Both the position numbers and the translations under genes were made by a program. A DNA stretch of 45,746 nucleotides from CAZSAT01 sp964604675 (lineage in GTDB: Bacteria; Myxococcota_A; UBA796; CAJQPC01), in the NCBI GenBank assembly GCA_964604675.1, contig CAZSAT010000054.1:1-45746 (forward strand). Reading direction: 5' to 3'. The notes under the pieces were generated by a model. That model was not told the DNA's origin and made no database searches. It was given only the letters and a program-made list of their open reading frames with translations. How positions within the stretch are numbered: position 1 is the first letter of the stretch; each line of letters begins with the position of its first letter. Positions 16,161-24,527 of this stretch are shown here, in pieces.

Positions 16161-16961
16161 TCAGACGCAGAGCTCGCCGGCCGTGCCCCCGATGGTCCAC
16201 GGCGTGCAGCCGTCGTCGCGGTCGTCCAAGTCGAAGCGGATCGTGTCGGCTCCGGTCAGCTCCAGCCAGCCCGACATCGCCTCGTCGTCGAGCACCCGCT
16301 CACCGGCCAGGCCAAAGCTCCCGAGCCCTGGGACCTCCCCCCACGAGCCGGCCGCAAAGCCGCAGGTCTCCACCCCGGAGTCGCTGCAGGTGGTCGTCGC
16401 GTCGACCGCGAAGGCCACCCCGTCGAGGTCCACGTCGAGCGCCTCGTGCTCGTCCCACGCGCCGTCGACCACGGGCGTGTAGGTCGTGGTGCCCTCCAGA
16501 GCCCAGCGCGCGTAGCCCGAGTCCACCAGGAAGTCCGTCGCGGTGATCTCGGTGTCGGCGGAGGCGTCGTAGGTCACCAGGGCGCCGCCGGCGTTCCGGG
16601 CCTCGACCTCGCCCTCGTACGACCAGCCAGACGGGGCCGTGCAGCCACCCGTGTAGCGCATCCAGTCGGCCCCGAAGACCCCCGTCGGGCACACCGAGGT
16701 GCCGCTCGTCAAGTAGTCCAGCTCCGCGTTGATCACGCCGAGCCCGAGGTAGGTGGTCGCGAGCCCGGTCGCGGCCGAGAGCGCGGCGCGCAGCTGGGCA
16801 TCGCTGGCCCCGTGGAAGCTGGCGTCGCCCACGAACGGCTCGACCTCCTCCGAGGGAGCCGCGGTGTCGACGCCCGGGGCGTCCTCGGTGGCCGGCTCGG
16901 GGCGTGGCGCCCGCGGCCCGTCAGCGGTGGATGGAGCGCAGGCGAGAGCGAGGGCGAGCAT
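16161..16961 (-). CDS. Lipoprotein of unknown function
   Basis: A 266-residue predicted lipoprotein with one of the shortest signals in the window (MLALALAC, Cys at 8, no basic residue). The linker (APRPEPATEDAPGVDTAAP) is acidic and Pro-rich; the mature domain is beta-rich with several Cys (TSVCPTG, GGCTAPSG, TTTCSDSG, VETCGFAAG, DGCTPW), so disulfides are likely. I do not recognise the family. The start is firm: GGAGG lies five bases before the ATG at 16961. It is downstream of the methyltransferase gene on the same strand but separated by 73 bases containing a GC-rich hairpin, so it probably has its own promoter. Confidence 0.75.
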   Translation of the reverse strand: MLALALACAPSTADGPRAPRPEPATEDAPGVDTAAPSEEVEPFVGDASFHGASDAQLRAALSAATGLATTYLGLGVINAELDYLTSGTSVCPTGVFGADWMRYTGGCTAPSGWSYEGEVEARNAGGALVTYDASADTEITATDFLVDSGYARWALEGTTTYTPVVDGAWDEHEALDVDLDGVAFAVDATTTCSDSGVETCGFAAGSWGEVPGLGSFGLAGERVLDDEAMSGWLELTGADTIRFDLDDRDDGCTPWTIGGTAGELCV

Positions 16962-16993
16962 GGGACCTCCAGGTCAGGGACGCTCCATGGCGT

Positions 16994-17014
16994 GGTCGCG
17001 GCAGCGTCGCGACC
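16994..17014 (-). terminator. GC-rich hairpin after the methyltransferase gene
   Basis: Perfect 7-base arms GGTCGCG (16994-17000) and CGCGACC (17008-17014) with a 7-base loop lie 21 bases past the methyltransferase stop on the minus strand, and before the next lipoprotein. There is no U-run, so terminator activity is only likely from position. Confidence 0.45.
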
Positions 17015-17034
17015 GGCTGTTGCATGAACGACGG

Positions 17035-17991
17035 TCAGCGCTTCCGGGCGACCAGGGTCACGATGTCGCCCCAGCGCGACCGGGCGAGCAAGGTGCCCAC
17101 GACCAGGTCCAACAGCACGGTGTCGATCATCAGGAAGAGCCCCAACAGGGTCATCGGCCCGCGCACGAACCAGTTGGCGCGGAAGCGGCTCTCGCTGCCG
17201 AACAGGAAGCGCCAGCAGAAGATCAACGACGCGGTGAAGGTGCCCGGGTAGCTGTCGAAGCGCTCCTCGAGCACCTCGAAGCCGGCCGACTCCACCGCCT
17301 TGCGCAGCCCCGGCGCGGTGAACAGGTGGAGGTGCTGCGGCGGGAGGTGCGGCCACCACCAGCGCCCGAACAGGGCCCGGCCCCAGCTGTCGCCCTTGGG
17401 CACCTCGACCAGCAGCAGCCCACCGGGGCGGAGGTGCTCGGCCGCGTCCCGCAGGAGTCCCACGGGGTCGCCCACGTGCTCCAGCAGGTGGTTCATCGAC
17501 AGCACGTCGACCGGTTCGAGGTGCACGTCCTGCACCCGTTCGCGCAACACCGTCAGCCCACGGCGCTCCGCATCGCGGGCGGCGGGCTCCGCGAGCTCGA
17601 TGCCGATGGCCTCGGCCTCGGGGAAGCGGTCGGAGAGCTCGCTCAGGAAGGCGCCCAGGCCGCACCCGAGATCGAGCAGCCGGGCGGGCGCGTCGGCGTG
17701 CGCGGCGAGGAGCGCCACGCGCCGCTCGCGCAGCCTGCGATCGAACCCGCTCCGGTCGACCTTGCGCATGATCTCCAGGTTCTCGGGGGTGTAGAGCGTC
17801 TCGTAGAGGTCGCGCAGCTCGGCGTCGTCAGGGGCTGGAGCCAGCTGCACGTGCCCGCAGGCCGCGCAGACCGCTACGTCCCAGCGACCCGCCCGCGTCA
17901 GCACGAGATCCCGCACGGAGTAGGCCACGGGCAGGTCTCCGTGACCGCACGCGCCGCATGTCGAAGGCTCGCTCACGGGCTCTGCTACCAC
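17035..17991 (-). CDS. Class I SAM-dependent methyltransferase with N-terminal zinc ribbon and C-terminal hydrophobic segment
   Basis: A 318-residue protein. Cys12/Cys15 and Cys42/Cys45 form a putative zinc ribbon, like those of methyltransferases that act on sugars or nucleotide-linked substrates. The SAM-binding motif I is LLDLGCGLGAF (about 105-115), followed by an acidic residue at the second strand (IGIELAEP) and a post-I MNHLLEHV segment typical of the Methyltransf_23 group. The PPQHLHLFTAPGL element is common in O-methyltransferases next to surface-polysaccharide genes. A hydrophobic stretch near the C-terminus (LLGLFLMIDTVLLDLVVGTLL) suggests membrane association. The GTG at 17991 lacks a clear ribosome site; a GTG at 17976 is an alternative. 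The substrate is unknown. Confidence 0.82.
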   Translation of the reverse strand: MVAEPVSEPSTCGACGHGDLPVAYSVRDLVLTRAGRWDVAVCAACGHVQLAPAPDDAELRDLYETLYTPENLEIMRKVDRSGFDRRLRERRVALLAAHADAPARLLDLGCGLGAFLSELSDRFPEAEAIGIELAEPAARDAERRGLTVLRERVQDVHLEPVDVLSMNHLLEHVGDPVGLLRDAAEHLRPGGLLLVEVPKGDSWGRALFGRWWWPHLPPQHLHLFTAPGLRKAVESAGFEVLEERFDSYPGTFTASLIFCWRFLFGSESRFRANWFVRGPMTLLGLFLMIDTVLLDLVVGTLLARSRWGDIVTLVARKR

Positions 17992-18048
17992 GCCATCATC
18001 GCGGCCGGCTCCTGCGATCGGCTACACCGTGACTCCGACGGAGGCCCC

Positions 18049-19848
18049 GTGATCGCCCTGCTCCTGCTGTCGTGCTCCGAGTACGACCTGAACCGCGACA
18101 ACGACGAGGGCGGCGGCCGGGGCGCCGACATCGATCCCTGCGCCGACGACGGGCTCGAGCCTCAGCCCATCGACAGCGACGGGAGCTGCGAGCTCGAGGA
18201 ACAGACCGGGAGCTTCTTCCCGATCATCGAGTGGCACCTCGAGGACTTCGTCGACACCCCGGGCAGCAAGAACATCATGGCCACCCCCGCCGTGGCCGAC
18301 GTGGACGCCGACGGCACCCCCGACATCGCGGTCATCACCTACGACCCGGGCCTGCTCCGGCTGATCTCGGGCACCGGCGAGCACCTCTGGACCGCCGGGT
18401 CCACCGACGGCCTGCAGGGCCAGGGCGGCGTGGCCATCGCCGACCTCGACGCCGACGGCGACCTGGAGATCGTGGCCACCACCACGAACCTCGAGCTCGT
18501 GGCCTACGACCACACCGGCAGCCGCATCTGGAAGTCCGAGAGCTTCGCCGACGGCGGCTGGTTCAGCGACGGTGGCGCGCTGAACACCTACTGCAGCACC
18601 CCCGCGGTGGCCGACATGGACGGCGACGGCTGGCCCGAGGTCGTGGCCGGCGCGGTCATCGTAGACGGCCGGAACGGCAACACCCTCGGCGTCGGCACCC
18701 AGGGCATCGGCGCTCCCGACGGGCAGGTCGGCACCACCTCGTTCCCGGTCGACATCGACCTCGACGGCACGATGGAGGTCGTCACGGGCAACGCCTTCTA
18801 CGGTCGGGACGGCAGCCTGAAGAACCTCGGCAACGACGGCGACGGGTACGTGGCGGTGGCCGACTTCGACGGGGACCCCGAAGGCGAGCTGGTGGTGGTC
18901 CGCGACGGCTCGGTCACCGTCTACCACCACGACTTCACCAGGCTGTGGGGCCCCGTGGCGCTCGGGTCGAGCTGGGGAGGCCCCCCCACCGTCGCCGACT
19001 TCGACGGCGACGGCGAGGCCGAGATCGGCGTCGCCGGGGTGAGCGTGTACACCGTGCTCGACACCGACGGCTCCGTGCTCTGGACCCGGAGCACCCAGGA
19101 CGCAACCAGCGGCGTCACCGGCTCGAGCGTGTTCGACTTCGAGGGCGACGGGGTGGCCGAGATCGTCTACGCCGACGAGACCACCCTGTGGGTCTTCTCC
19201 GGCCCCGATGGCGCGGTGAAGCTCGACAGCACGGAGCACGCGTCCAACACCTGGCTCGAGTACCCGGTCATCGCCGACGTCGACGGCGACGGGCAGGCCG
19301 AGATCGTGGTGGGCCACAACCCCTACCAGGGGGGCAAGACCTTCTACGGCCTGACCGTGTTCGGCGACGCCGACAGCTCGTGGACCGGCACCCGGGATCT
19401 GTGGAACCAGCACGCGTACCACATCACCAACGTGAACGAGGACGGCTCCATTCCCCGCGAAGCCGACACGAACTGGGACGCGTACAACAACTTCCGCAGC
19501 GGGGATCTGCACGCGGGCCAAGGCAGCGCCGCGCCCAACCTCCTGCCGGAGTTCCTGGGACTCTGCGAGGCGTGCGACGAGGGCCGCGTGGTCGTCTGGG
19601 CGCGCGTGCGCAACGAAGGCGCGGCCGACGCCTCGGGGGTGGAGCTCGCCCTCTTCGGTCGCGGTGCCGAGCTCGACAGCACGGTCATCGCCGAGGTCCC
19701 GGCGGGCATGACCTCTGCGGCGGTGCGCTTCGAGATCAGCGACGGCCACGCCGAAGACCTCGAGCTCGAGGTCGACCCGAGCGGCTCGGTCTACGAGTGC
19801 GACGAGAGCGACAACGACGCGAGCTGGGACGAGGACGCCTGCTTGTAG
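18049..19848 (+). CDS. FG-GAP/VCBS-repeat lipoprotein with C-terminal CARDB-like domain
   Basis: A 599-residue predicted surface lipoprotein. The GTG start at 18049 has GGAGG four bases upstream, and the signal is minimal (VIALLLLSC, Cys at 9). The central part holds at least seven FG-GAP/VCBS units of the form xVADxDxDGxPE (for example AVADVDADGTPDIAVI, AIADLDADGDLEIVA and TVADFDGDGEAEIGVAG), which should fold into a calcium-binding propeller. The last 110 residues (VVVWARVRNEGAADASGVEL...) resemble a CARDB/adhesion-type Ig fold. Such proteins usually act in adhesion or surface display. It is divergent from the methyltransferase gene. Confidence 0.85.
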   Translation: MIALLLLSCSEYDLNRDNDEGGGRGADIDPCADDGLEPQPIDSDGSCELEEQTGSFFPIIEWHLEDFVDTPGSKNIMATPAVADVDADGTPDIAVITYDPGLLRLISGTGEHLWTAGSTDGLQGQGGVAIADLDADGDLEIVATTTNLELVAYDHTGSRIWKSESFADGGWFSDGGALNTYCSTPAVADMDGDGWPEVVAGAVIVDGRNGNTLGVGTQGIGAPDGQVGTTSFPVDIDLDGTMEVVTGNAFYGRDGSLKNLGNDGDGYVAVADFDGDPEGELVVVRDGSVTVYHHDFTRLWGPVALGSSWGGPPTVADFDGDGEAEIGVAGVSVYTVLDTDGSVLWTRSTQDATSGVTGSSVFDFEGDGVAEIVYADETTLWVFSGPDGAVKLDSTEHASNTWLEYPVIADVDGDGQAEIVVGHNPYQGGKTFYGLTVFGDADSSWTGTRDLWNQHAYHITNVNEDGSIPREADTNWDAYNNFRSGDLHAGQGSAAPNLLPEFLGLCEACDEGRVVVWARVRNEGAADASGVELALFGRGAELDSTVIAEVPAGMTSAAVRFEISDGHAEDLELEVDPSGSVYECDESDNDASWDEDACL

Positions 19849-20228
19849 GAGCCCGTGCGGTGTAGCAGCGGGCGACTGTCGAGGACGAGATCGGCTCCCG
19901 AGCAGGCGCGAGGCCTGGCCGGGGGCACCTTGCGTGCGCGGAGCGCCCCGCAAGCCACGCTGGCAAGCCCGGAGCGGTCCGGAAACCACGTCTCGGGCCC
20001 TCCCGAGGCCCTATCGGCGCGATCCAGGCCCCGGATCCGCCGTCGACGGCGTCTCGAGCAAGGGAAACGTGGCTTCCCTGGCCTTCCCAGCCGCGGAACG
20101 TGGGTTGACCCGCCTTCCGAGCGGGGTCGGAGCGCCCGCGCAAGACCACTCCCAGAGGTGGACTCGCCCGCCGAAGGCGCGAAGGACCGAGCGACGGCGG
20201 GCGCGCAGAGCGGTGCGTCCCCTGGCGC
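19849..20228. other. Gene-free convergent interval with several hairpins
   Basis: No convincing coding region is present; open frames here are GC-driven shadows with Arg/Pro/Ser-rich translations. The interval holds a hairpin right after the upstream stop (19851-19858 with 19865-19873, one bulge), CTCGGG/CCCGAG (19992-20007), a 12-base palindrome GCCGTCGACGGC (20039-20050), AGGGAA/TTCCCT (20061-20079) and a strong 9-base stem at 20165-20203. It could simply hold terminators of the two convergent genes, or a structured RNA; I cannot assign a known RNA family. Confidence 0.5.
20165..20203 (-). terminator. Hairpin downstream of the serine hydrolase gene
   Basis: Perfect 9-base arms CGCCCGCCG (20165-20173) and CGGCGGGCG (20195-20203) with a 21-base loop begin 26 bases after the stop of the minus-strand hydrolase gene. 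No U-run follows. The position fits a transcription end. Confidence 0.5.
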
Positions 20229-21518
20229 TCAGCGGGCCTCGGGCGGCCGGAGGCCACGCGCCCCATCGGCGCTCAGTGGGATCGTCGACGACAGCACGCG
20301 GGGGATGCGCAGCCACAGCACCACCGTGGGGTCGAGGATGGGCTTGCCGTTGTTCAGGAAGGCGACCGACAGCTCCCGTGAGGGGTCCGCCCAGCACAGC
20401 ACGTTGGTGAAGCCGAGGTGGCCGAACGCCAACTCGGTGCCGCCGCCGTAGAAGCTGAGCTGCCGTGACCCGAGCATGAAGCCCATCGAGTAGCGGATGG
20501 GCAGCTTGATGATGTCGTCCAGCTCGTGGTAGCTGGACTCGGCCACCGCCCGCCGCACGGTCCGGCGCTCGAACACGCGCTCGCCGTCCAGCTCGCCGCC
20601 GCTGCGCAACAGGTCGAAGAACCGGCACACCTCGTTCGCCGTGCCGATGAGGTTGGCGGAGGGCACCACGCCGGTCAGGTACCGCGAGTCGTTCGAGAGC
20701 TCGACCGCCTCCTCCACGCCCACACCGAGCGAGCTGCGGAGCAGCCTGTCCACGCTCTTCGGCGGGCGCGGCCCGGTGAAGGACTCCCTGGCCACCGAGT
20801 CGAGCTGCTCCTCGGCCACACCCCACCGGAAGGTCTGCAGCCCGAGCGGCTGGCGCACCTCCCGATCGAGCAGCTCGTTGAGCCCCACCCCGGTCACGCG
20901 GCGGAGCACCTCGGCGAGCACGAAGCCGCCGGTGACCGCGTGGTACGCCAGCTCGCGACCGGGGTGGCTCTGGAGGGGCAGGCCGCAGAGGCGCTCCACC
21001 ACGGCCTCGTTGTCCAGCAGCACCTCGAAGTCCACGGCGTCGGCGCTCAGCGCCGGAATGCCGGCCTTGTGGGTGAGCACGTGGCGGACCGTGATGTGTT
21101 CCTTGCCGTGGGCGCCGAAGCCGTCGATGTACTCCTCGATCGGGTCGTCGAGGTGCAGGAGGCCCCGGTCGTCGGCCTGGTGGACCAGCATCGCGAGCAC
21201 GCACTTGCTGGCCGAGAACATGCTGAACAGGTGGTCGGGCCGCGCTGGCACGAGGGCGGAGGGGTCGCGCTCGCCTGGTCCGTTGCCGCGCAGGTGCCCG
21301 ATGGCGCGGTCGATCAGCACGTGGCCGCGGTAGCGCACGCAGATCTGCATGCCGGGCTGAAGACCCGTCCTGTAGTAGGCCACGACCGCGTCCCAGATGG
21401 CGTCCACGTCGGCCTGGGCCAGCCCCAGGTCAGCCGGCGGGGTCTCATCCGCCCGGGCCGTCACCGAGGCCGGGTCGAACACCCGCGCGCGGTTGGGGAA
21501 CAGCCTTCTTGGCAGCAT
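20229..21518 (-). CDS. Serine hydrolase of the beta-lactamase (class C / EstB) family
   Basis: A 429-residue enzyme of the Beta-lactamase/transpeptidase-like fold, in which members act as esterases, D-aminopeptidases or cyclic-peptide hydrolases more often than as true beta-lactamases. The SxxK nucleophile is S102-A-S-K105 (within SMFSASKCVLAM). The second motif is Tyr192 in LAYHAVTGG, where the usual YxN is Y-H-A, as in EstB-type esterases. The third element is FGHLGFTN in place of KTG. No signal peptide is visible, so it is probably cytoplasmic. The ATG at 21518 has no clear ribosome site. It lies 19 bases downstream of the tetR-like gene and is probably co-transcribed with and controlled by that regulator. 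Confidence 0.85.
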   Translation of the reverse strand: MLPRRLFPNRARVFDPASVTARADETPPADLGLAQADVDAIWDAVVAYYRTGLQPGMQICVRYRGHVLIDRAIGHLRGNGPGERDPSALVPARPDHLFSMFSASKCVLAMLVHQADDRGLLHLDDPIEEYIDGFGAHGKEHITVRHVLTHKAGIPALSADAVDFEVLLDNEAVVERLCGLPLQSHPGRELAYHAVTGGFVLAEVLRRVTGVGLNELLDREVRQPLGLQTFRWGVAEEQLDSVARESFTGPRPPKSVDRLLRSSLGVGVEEAVELSNDSRYLTGVVPSANLIGTANEVCRFFDLLRSGGELDGERVFERRTVRRAVAESSYHELDDIIKLPIRYSMGFMLGSRQLSFYGGGTELAFGHLGFTNVLCWADPSRELSVAFLNNGKPILDPTVVLWLRIPRVLSSTIPLSADGARGLRPPEAR

Positions 21519-21537
21519 GCAGGGACTGTAACGCGTT

Positions 21538-22140
21538 CTAGCTGGACGCCTTCGGCAGGTGGTCGCGGCCCACGAGCAGGGTGAGCAGCATGGCGCCGGT
21601 CACCTCCTCGATGCGCTGGGCGTTCTCGGGCGGCAGCTCGCCGTCTTCCAGGGCGACCGTGACCAGCAGGTTCTCGATGCCGGTCATGAAGGCGCGGAAG
21701 ATCCAGGGGTCGAGGTGCACGCCGAGGGTGTCGAACACCGCGCCGTCGAGCAGGTCCACCAGCTCCTGCAGCGCGGCTTCCCGCCGGGGGCGCAGGAGCG
21801 AGTCGGGGCTCTGGGCTTCGGCCTGCAGCAGGCGCATCAGGCGCCCACCGGAGGTCTGGTGCATCACGAAGGCGCGGAGGCCGCCCGAGAGCCGCGCCCT
21901 CGGGGTCTCTCCGCTGGCGATGCCCTTGGCCATGCGCTCGGAGAGCAGCCGACCGTTGCGCTCGTAGAGCGTGTCGAGCAGCGCTTCCATGTTGTCGAAG
22001 TACTGGTAGAAGGTGCGGCGGGACACGCTCGCAGTCTCCAGCACGTGGCGCACGCTCGTGCCCTTGAGGCCACGCTCCACGAGCGCGGCGCTCGCGCCTT
22101 CGAGAATGCGGGCGCGGGTCGCCTGGCGACCCGGACTCAT
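21538..22140 (-). CDS. TetR-family transcriptional regulator
   Basis: A 200-residue repressor. The N-terminal helix-turn-helix is clear: ATRARILEGASAALVERG, then TSVRHVLETASVSRRTFYQYF, with the family FYxYF ending. The C-terminal ligand domain is not specific. I use ATG 22140, with GGTGA upstream; ATG 22152 is a possible longer start. It faces the lipoprotein gene at 22238 across a short interval that holds a near-consensus promoter for tetR and an overlapping palindrome, so it should repress itself, the downstream serine hydrolase and perhaps the divergent lipoprotein. The inducer is unknown. Confidence 0.9.
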   Translation of the reverse strand: MSPGRQATRARILEGASAALVERGLKGTSVRHVLETASVSRRTFYQYFDNMEALLDTLYERNGRLLSERMAKGIASGETPRARLSGGLRAFVMHQTSGGRLMRLLQAEAQSPDSLLRPRREAALQELVDLLDGAVFDTLGVHLDPWIFRAFMTGIENLLVTVALEDGELPPENAQRIEEVTGAMLLTLLVGRDHLPKASS

Positions 22141-22179
22141 GACATCACCCATAGACTTGCCGATCCTGGTGAGACTTCC

Positions 22180-22197
22180 TGTGTACGCCAGTATACA
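22180..22197. promoter_or_regulatory. Putative TetR operator palindrome
   Basis: TGTGTAC, four spacer bases, then GTATACA: an 18-base inverted repeat matching at six of seven positions. It is AT-rich against the genome background, centred in the divergent interval, and overlaps the -10 and expected start site of the tetR promoter. This is the usual layout of an autoregulating TetR protein. Confidence 0.65.
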
Positions 22198-22218
22198 AGC
22201 TGTCTGCCCACGTGTCAG
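22190..22218 (-). promoter_or_regulatory. Sigma-70-like promoter of the tetR-like gene
   Basis: On the minus strand, -35 CTGACA (22213-22218) and -10 TATACT (22190-22195) each match the consensus at five of six positions, with an exact 17-base spacer. The predicted start is near 22183, giving a leader of about 30-45 bases before the regulator gene. It is the best housekeeping promoter I see in the window. Confidence 0.6.
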
Positions 22219-22237
22219 CCCAGACCCTCGAGGTTCC

Positions 22238-23041
22238 ATGCACCGCGCCCTCCTGCTCGCCGTCCTGTCCCTGTCGCTCGTGGTCGCCTGCGACGGCAAG
22301 ACCACCGACACCGCCGTGGACACGGGACCGGGTAACGGGGGCGACGGGGGCGACGGCGGCGACGGCGGCGACGGCGGCGATGGCGGCGATGGCGGCGACG
22401 GCGGCGATGGAGGCGGCGGCGGCGATGGAGGCGGCGGCGGTGGCGACTGCGACGCGTTCACCACGGCGGGGTGGAGCTTCAGCTGGGAGGCCGACACGGC
22501 CTTCGTCGCCCAGAACGGGTACAGCGGCGGCTACAGCGGCGAGGTGGTGGGGCAGGAGGACTACAACGGCACCACGGCCTGGCGCATCGACATCAGCGGG
22601 ACCTACGACGTGCCGGCCTACCAGAACTACAGCTACACCGCGTCGAGCTGGCACGTCTGCGAGACGGACGGCGTGAAGATGCTGGCCACCGAAGGGGTGC
22701 AGGACATCGTGCTCGCGAACGGCCAGGACTATGGCTACACCTACAGCCTCGTGTACGACGAGCCCGCGCTGATGTTCCCGTCGAGCTTCTCGGTGGGCAC
22801 CGCGTGGACCTACGGTGGCACCGCGTTCTACGCCGACACGATGGGCAACAGCGGACCGCAGGACCTGAGTGTGCAGTACGAGGTCGTCGGGAGCGGCTCG
22901 GTCACCGTTCCTGCAGGGACCTACAGTGCCTGGGAGGTCGTGAGCGGCACGGGACCTGGGGGGACGACGAGCTGGTACGTGGACGGGATCGGGCCGGTCT
23001 GGACCGAGGGCAGTGCCTGGTTGACGGCGTCGAGTGAGTAG
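22238..23041 (+). CDS. Lipoprotein with Gly-Gly-Asp repeat linker
   Basis: A 267-residue predicted lipoprotein. The signal peptide is of more ordinary length (MHRALLLAVLSLSLVVAC, Cys at 18, with one Arg). A short DTAVDTGPG segment leads into about ten Gly-Gly-Asp units and then Gly-rich sequence (residues 31-68), probably a flexible calcium-binding or spacer arm. The globular part is rich in Tyr, Trp and Ser with beta-strand patterns; I do not recognise a family. GAGGT lies five bases before the ATG. It is divergent from the TetR gene and shares the operator region, so it may belong to the same regulon. Confidence 0.78.
   Translation: MHRALLLAVLSLSLVVACDGKTTDTAVDTGPGNGGDGGDGGDGGDGGDGGDGGDGGDGGGGGDGGGGGGDCDAFTTAGWSFSWEADTAFVAQNGYSGGYSGEVVGQEDYNGTTAWRIDISGTYDVPAYQNYSYTASSWHVCETDGVKMLATEGVQDIVLANGQDYGYTYSLVYDEPALMFPSSFSVGTAWTYGGTAFYADTMGNSGPQDLSVQYEVVGSGSVTVPAGTYSAWEVVSGTGPGGTTSWYVDGIGPVWTEGSAWLTASSE
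22337..22440 (+). repeat. Tandem 9-base GGCGGCGAC-type repeats
   Basis: Imperfect 9-base units encoding Gly-Gly-Asp in the lipoprotein linker. The same unit occurs in the genes at 31006 and 32497. Such arrays are prone to slippage and to collapse during assembly, so the copy number may vary. Confidence 0.85.
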
Positions 23042-23089
23042 CGGGAGCTGCGCGACCGTCTCGCAAGGCCGGAAGCGGGTCAGCTCCCG
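23042..23089. terminator. Inverted repeat at convergent ends of lipoprotein and phoU
   Basis: Perfect 9-base arms CGGGAGCTG (23042-23050) and CAGCTCCCG (23081-23089). The left arm follows the lipoprotein stop and the right arm overlaps the last phoU codons. The loop is 30 bases and no U-run is present. The location fits a bidirectional terminator. Confidence 0.5.
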
Positions 23090-23766
23090 TCCGGCTTGAC
23101 GCTCCCGGCGTGCCGGAGATCCTTCCCGCGGACCATGAAGATCACCTGCTCGGCCAGGTTGGTCGTGTGATCCCCGATGCGCTCCAGGAGCCGGGCCACG
23201 CGCTGGAGCCGGATCCGGTCCTTGAGGTAGGCGCCTCCCTCGGCTCGGGCGTACTCGGCCCTGCGCAGCCTGTGGTACAGCTCGTCGATCTCGTCGTCGG
23301 CGTCGAGCACGGCGCGGGCCTTGTCCACGTCGCGGTCACGGAACGCCGCGATGGCCAACGCGAGGTTGGCGCGCACTCGCCCGGTCAGGACCTGGACCGC
23401 GTCGGCCTCCTCCGCGGTGAGGTCGCGGATCTTGCAGGCTCGCTCGGCGATGCCCGCGGCGTGGTCGCCGATGCGCTCGATGTCGGTCACCATCTTCAGC
23501 GCGAAGGTGATGAAGCGGAGGTCGCTCGCCATCGGCTGGCGCAAGGCCAACAGGCGCAGGCAGCGCTCGTCGATCTCGAGCTCGTCCCGGTTGACCCGGT
23601 CGTCGGCGTCCACCACCCTCCGCGCCAGCTCCCGGTCCTGCTCGAGGAGCGACCGGACCGACTGCGCGATCATCTCCTCGACCCGACCCACCATCAACAA
23701 CAGGTGGCTTCGGAGCGCCTGAAGCTCCGCCTCGTAGCCCCGATCGGTGCGCACGCCGTTGGTCAT
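23080..23766 (-). CDS. phoU: Phosphate transport regulator PhoU
   Basis: A 228-residue all-helical protein with two PhoU repeats (about 20-110 and 125-215), each with the E/D-rich metal-binding signature (IERIGDHAAGIAE in the first, LERIGDHTTNLAE in the second). It sits at the membrane with the PstSCAB transporter and the sensor kinase and keeps the Pho response off when phosphate is plentiful. Its ATG overlaps the pstB stop (ATGA), so it is translated with the transporter as the last gene of the operon. Normal length and no missing motif. Confidence 0.97.
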   Translation of the reverse strand: MTNGVRTDRGYEAELQALRSHLLLMVGRVEEMIAQSVRSLLEQDRELARRVVDADDRVNRDELEIDERCLRLLALRQPMASDLRFITFALKMVTDIERIGDHAAGIAERACKIRDLTAEEADAVQVLTGRVRANLALAIAAFRDRDVDKARAVLDADDEIDELYHRLRRAEYARAEGGAYLKDRIRLQRVARLLERIGDHTTNLAEQVIFMVRGKDLRHAGSVKPDGS

Positions 23767-24527
23767 CCGAACTTCCCGGTCACGTAGTCCTCGGTGCGCT
23801 GGTCACTCGGGGCCGTGAAGATGGAAGAGGTCTCGTCGACCTCGACGAGGTCGCCCATCAAGAAGAACGCCGTGCGATCGCTGACGCGCGCGGCCTGTTG
23901 CATGCTGTGGGTCACGATCACCAGCGTATAGGACTCGCGCAGCGCGTACATCAGGTCCTCGATCCTGGCGGTGGCGATCGGGTCCAGGGCGGAACACGGC
24001 TCGTCCATCAACAAGACGTCCGGCTCCACCGCCAACGACCTGGCGATGCAGAGCCGCTGCTGCTGCCCCCCGGAGAGGCTCCCTCCAGGCTCGTCCAGCC
24101 GGTCCTTGACCTCGTCCCACAGAGCCGCCTGCATCAGCGAGCGCTCCACGGTCTCGTCGGCTCGCGACCGGTCGAGCCGGCCCGTGAGCGTCAGCCCCGC
24201 CAGCACGTTGCCGCGGATCGACATCGTCGGAAAGGGGTTCGGCTTCTGGAAGACCATCCCCACCCGCCGCCGCAGGAGGACCGGATCGACGTCGGGACCG
24301 TGCACGTCGGCCCCGTCGAGCCGCACGTCGCCCCGGCTCCAGGCGATGGGGATCTGCTCGTGCATCCGGTTGAGGCACCGGATGAAGGTCGACTTCCCGC
24401 AGCCGGACGGCCCGATCACCGCGGTGACGCCGCGCTCGAAGATGTCGAGATCGATCCCGTGCAGGACCTCGTTGTCGCCGAAGCCGGCGTCGAGGCCCCT
24501 CACGCTGAACGCCACCTCGGTGCTCAC
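23763..24527 (-). CDS. pstB: Phosphate ABC transporter ATP-binding protein PstB
   Basis: A 254-residue ATPase of the high-affinity phosphate importer. It has Walker A GPSGCGKST, the PstB-typical IRCLNRMHEQIP, Q-loop VFQKPNPFPTMS, ABC signature LSGGQQQRLCIARSLA, Walker B VLLMDEPCSALDP and the H-loop VTHSM. The GTG start at 24527 overlaps the pstA stop (GTGA), and its stop overlaps the phoU start. It drives phosphate uptake through PstC/PstA and passes the phosphate signal to PhoR via PhoU. Confidence 0.97.
   Translation of the reverse strand: MSTEVAFSVRGLDAGFGDNEVLHGIDLDIFERGVTAVIGPSGCGKSTFIRCLNRMHEQIPIAWSRGDVRLDGADVHGPDVDPVLLRRRVGMVFQKPNPFPTMSIRGNVLAGLTLTGRLDRSRADETVERSLMQAALWDEVKDRLDEPGGSLSGGQQQRLCIARSLAVEPDVLLMDEPCSALDPIATARIEDLMYALRESYTLVIVTHSMQQAARVSDRTAFFLMGDLVEVDETSSIFTAPSDQRTEDYVTGKFG

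Noticed and set aside
18022..19989. A 655-codon minus-strand open frame opposite the FG-GAP lipoprotein
   Set aside because: Antisense to clear FG-GAP units; Val/Gly/His-rich nonsense translation.
19736..20266. A 176-codon minus-strand open frame over the gene-free interval
   Set aside because: Arg/Pro/Ser-rich translation without a ribosome site or family pattern; overlaps the ends of two real genes.
20229..21518. Calling the serine hydrolase a beta-lactamase resistance gene
   Set aside because: No signal peptide, Y-H-A instead of YxN and no KTG; esterase or peptidase activity is more likely.
22337..22440. Short regular repeats as a possible CRISPR array
   Set aside because: The units are 9 bases, in frame and code for Gly-Gly-Asp; there are no unique spacers and no cas genes.
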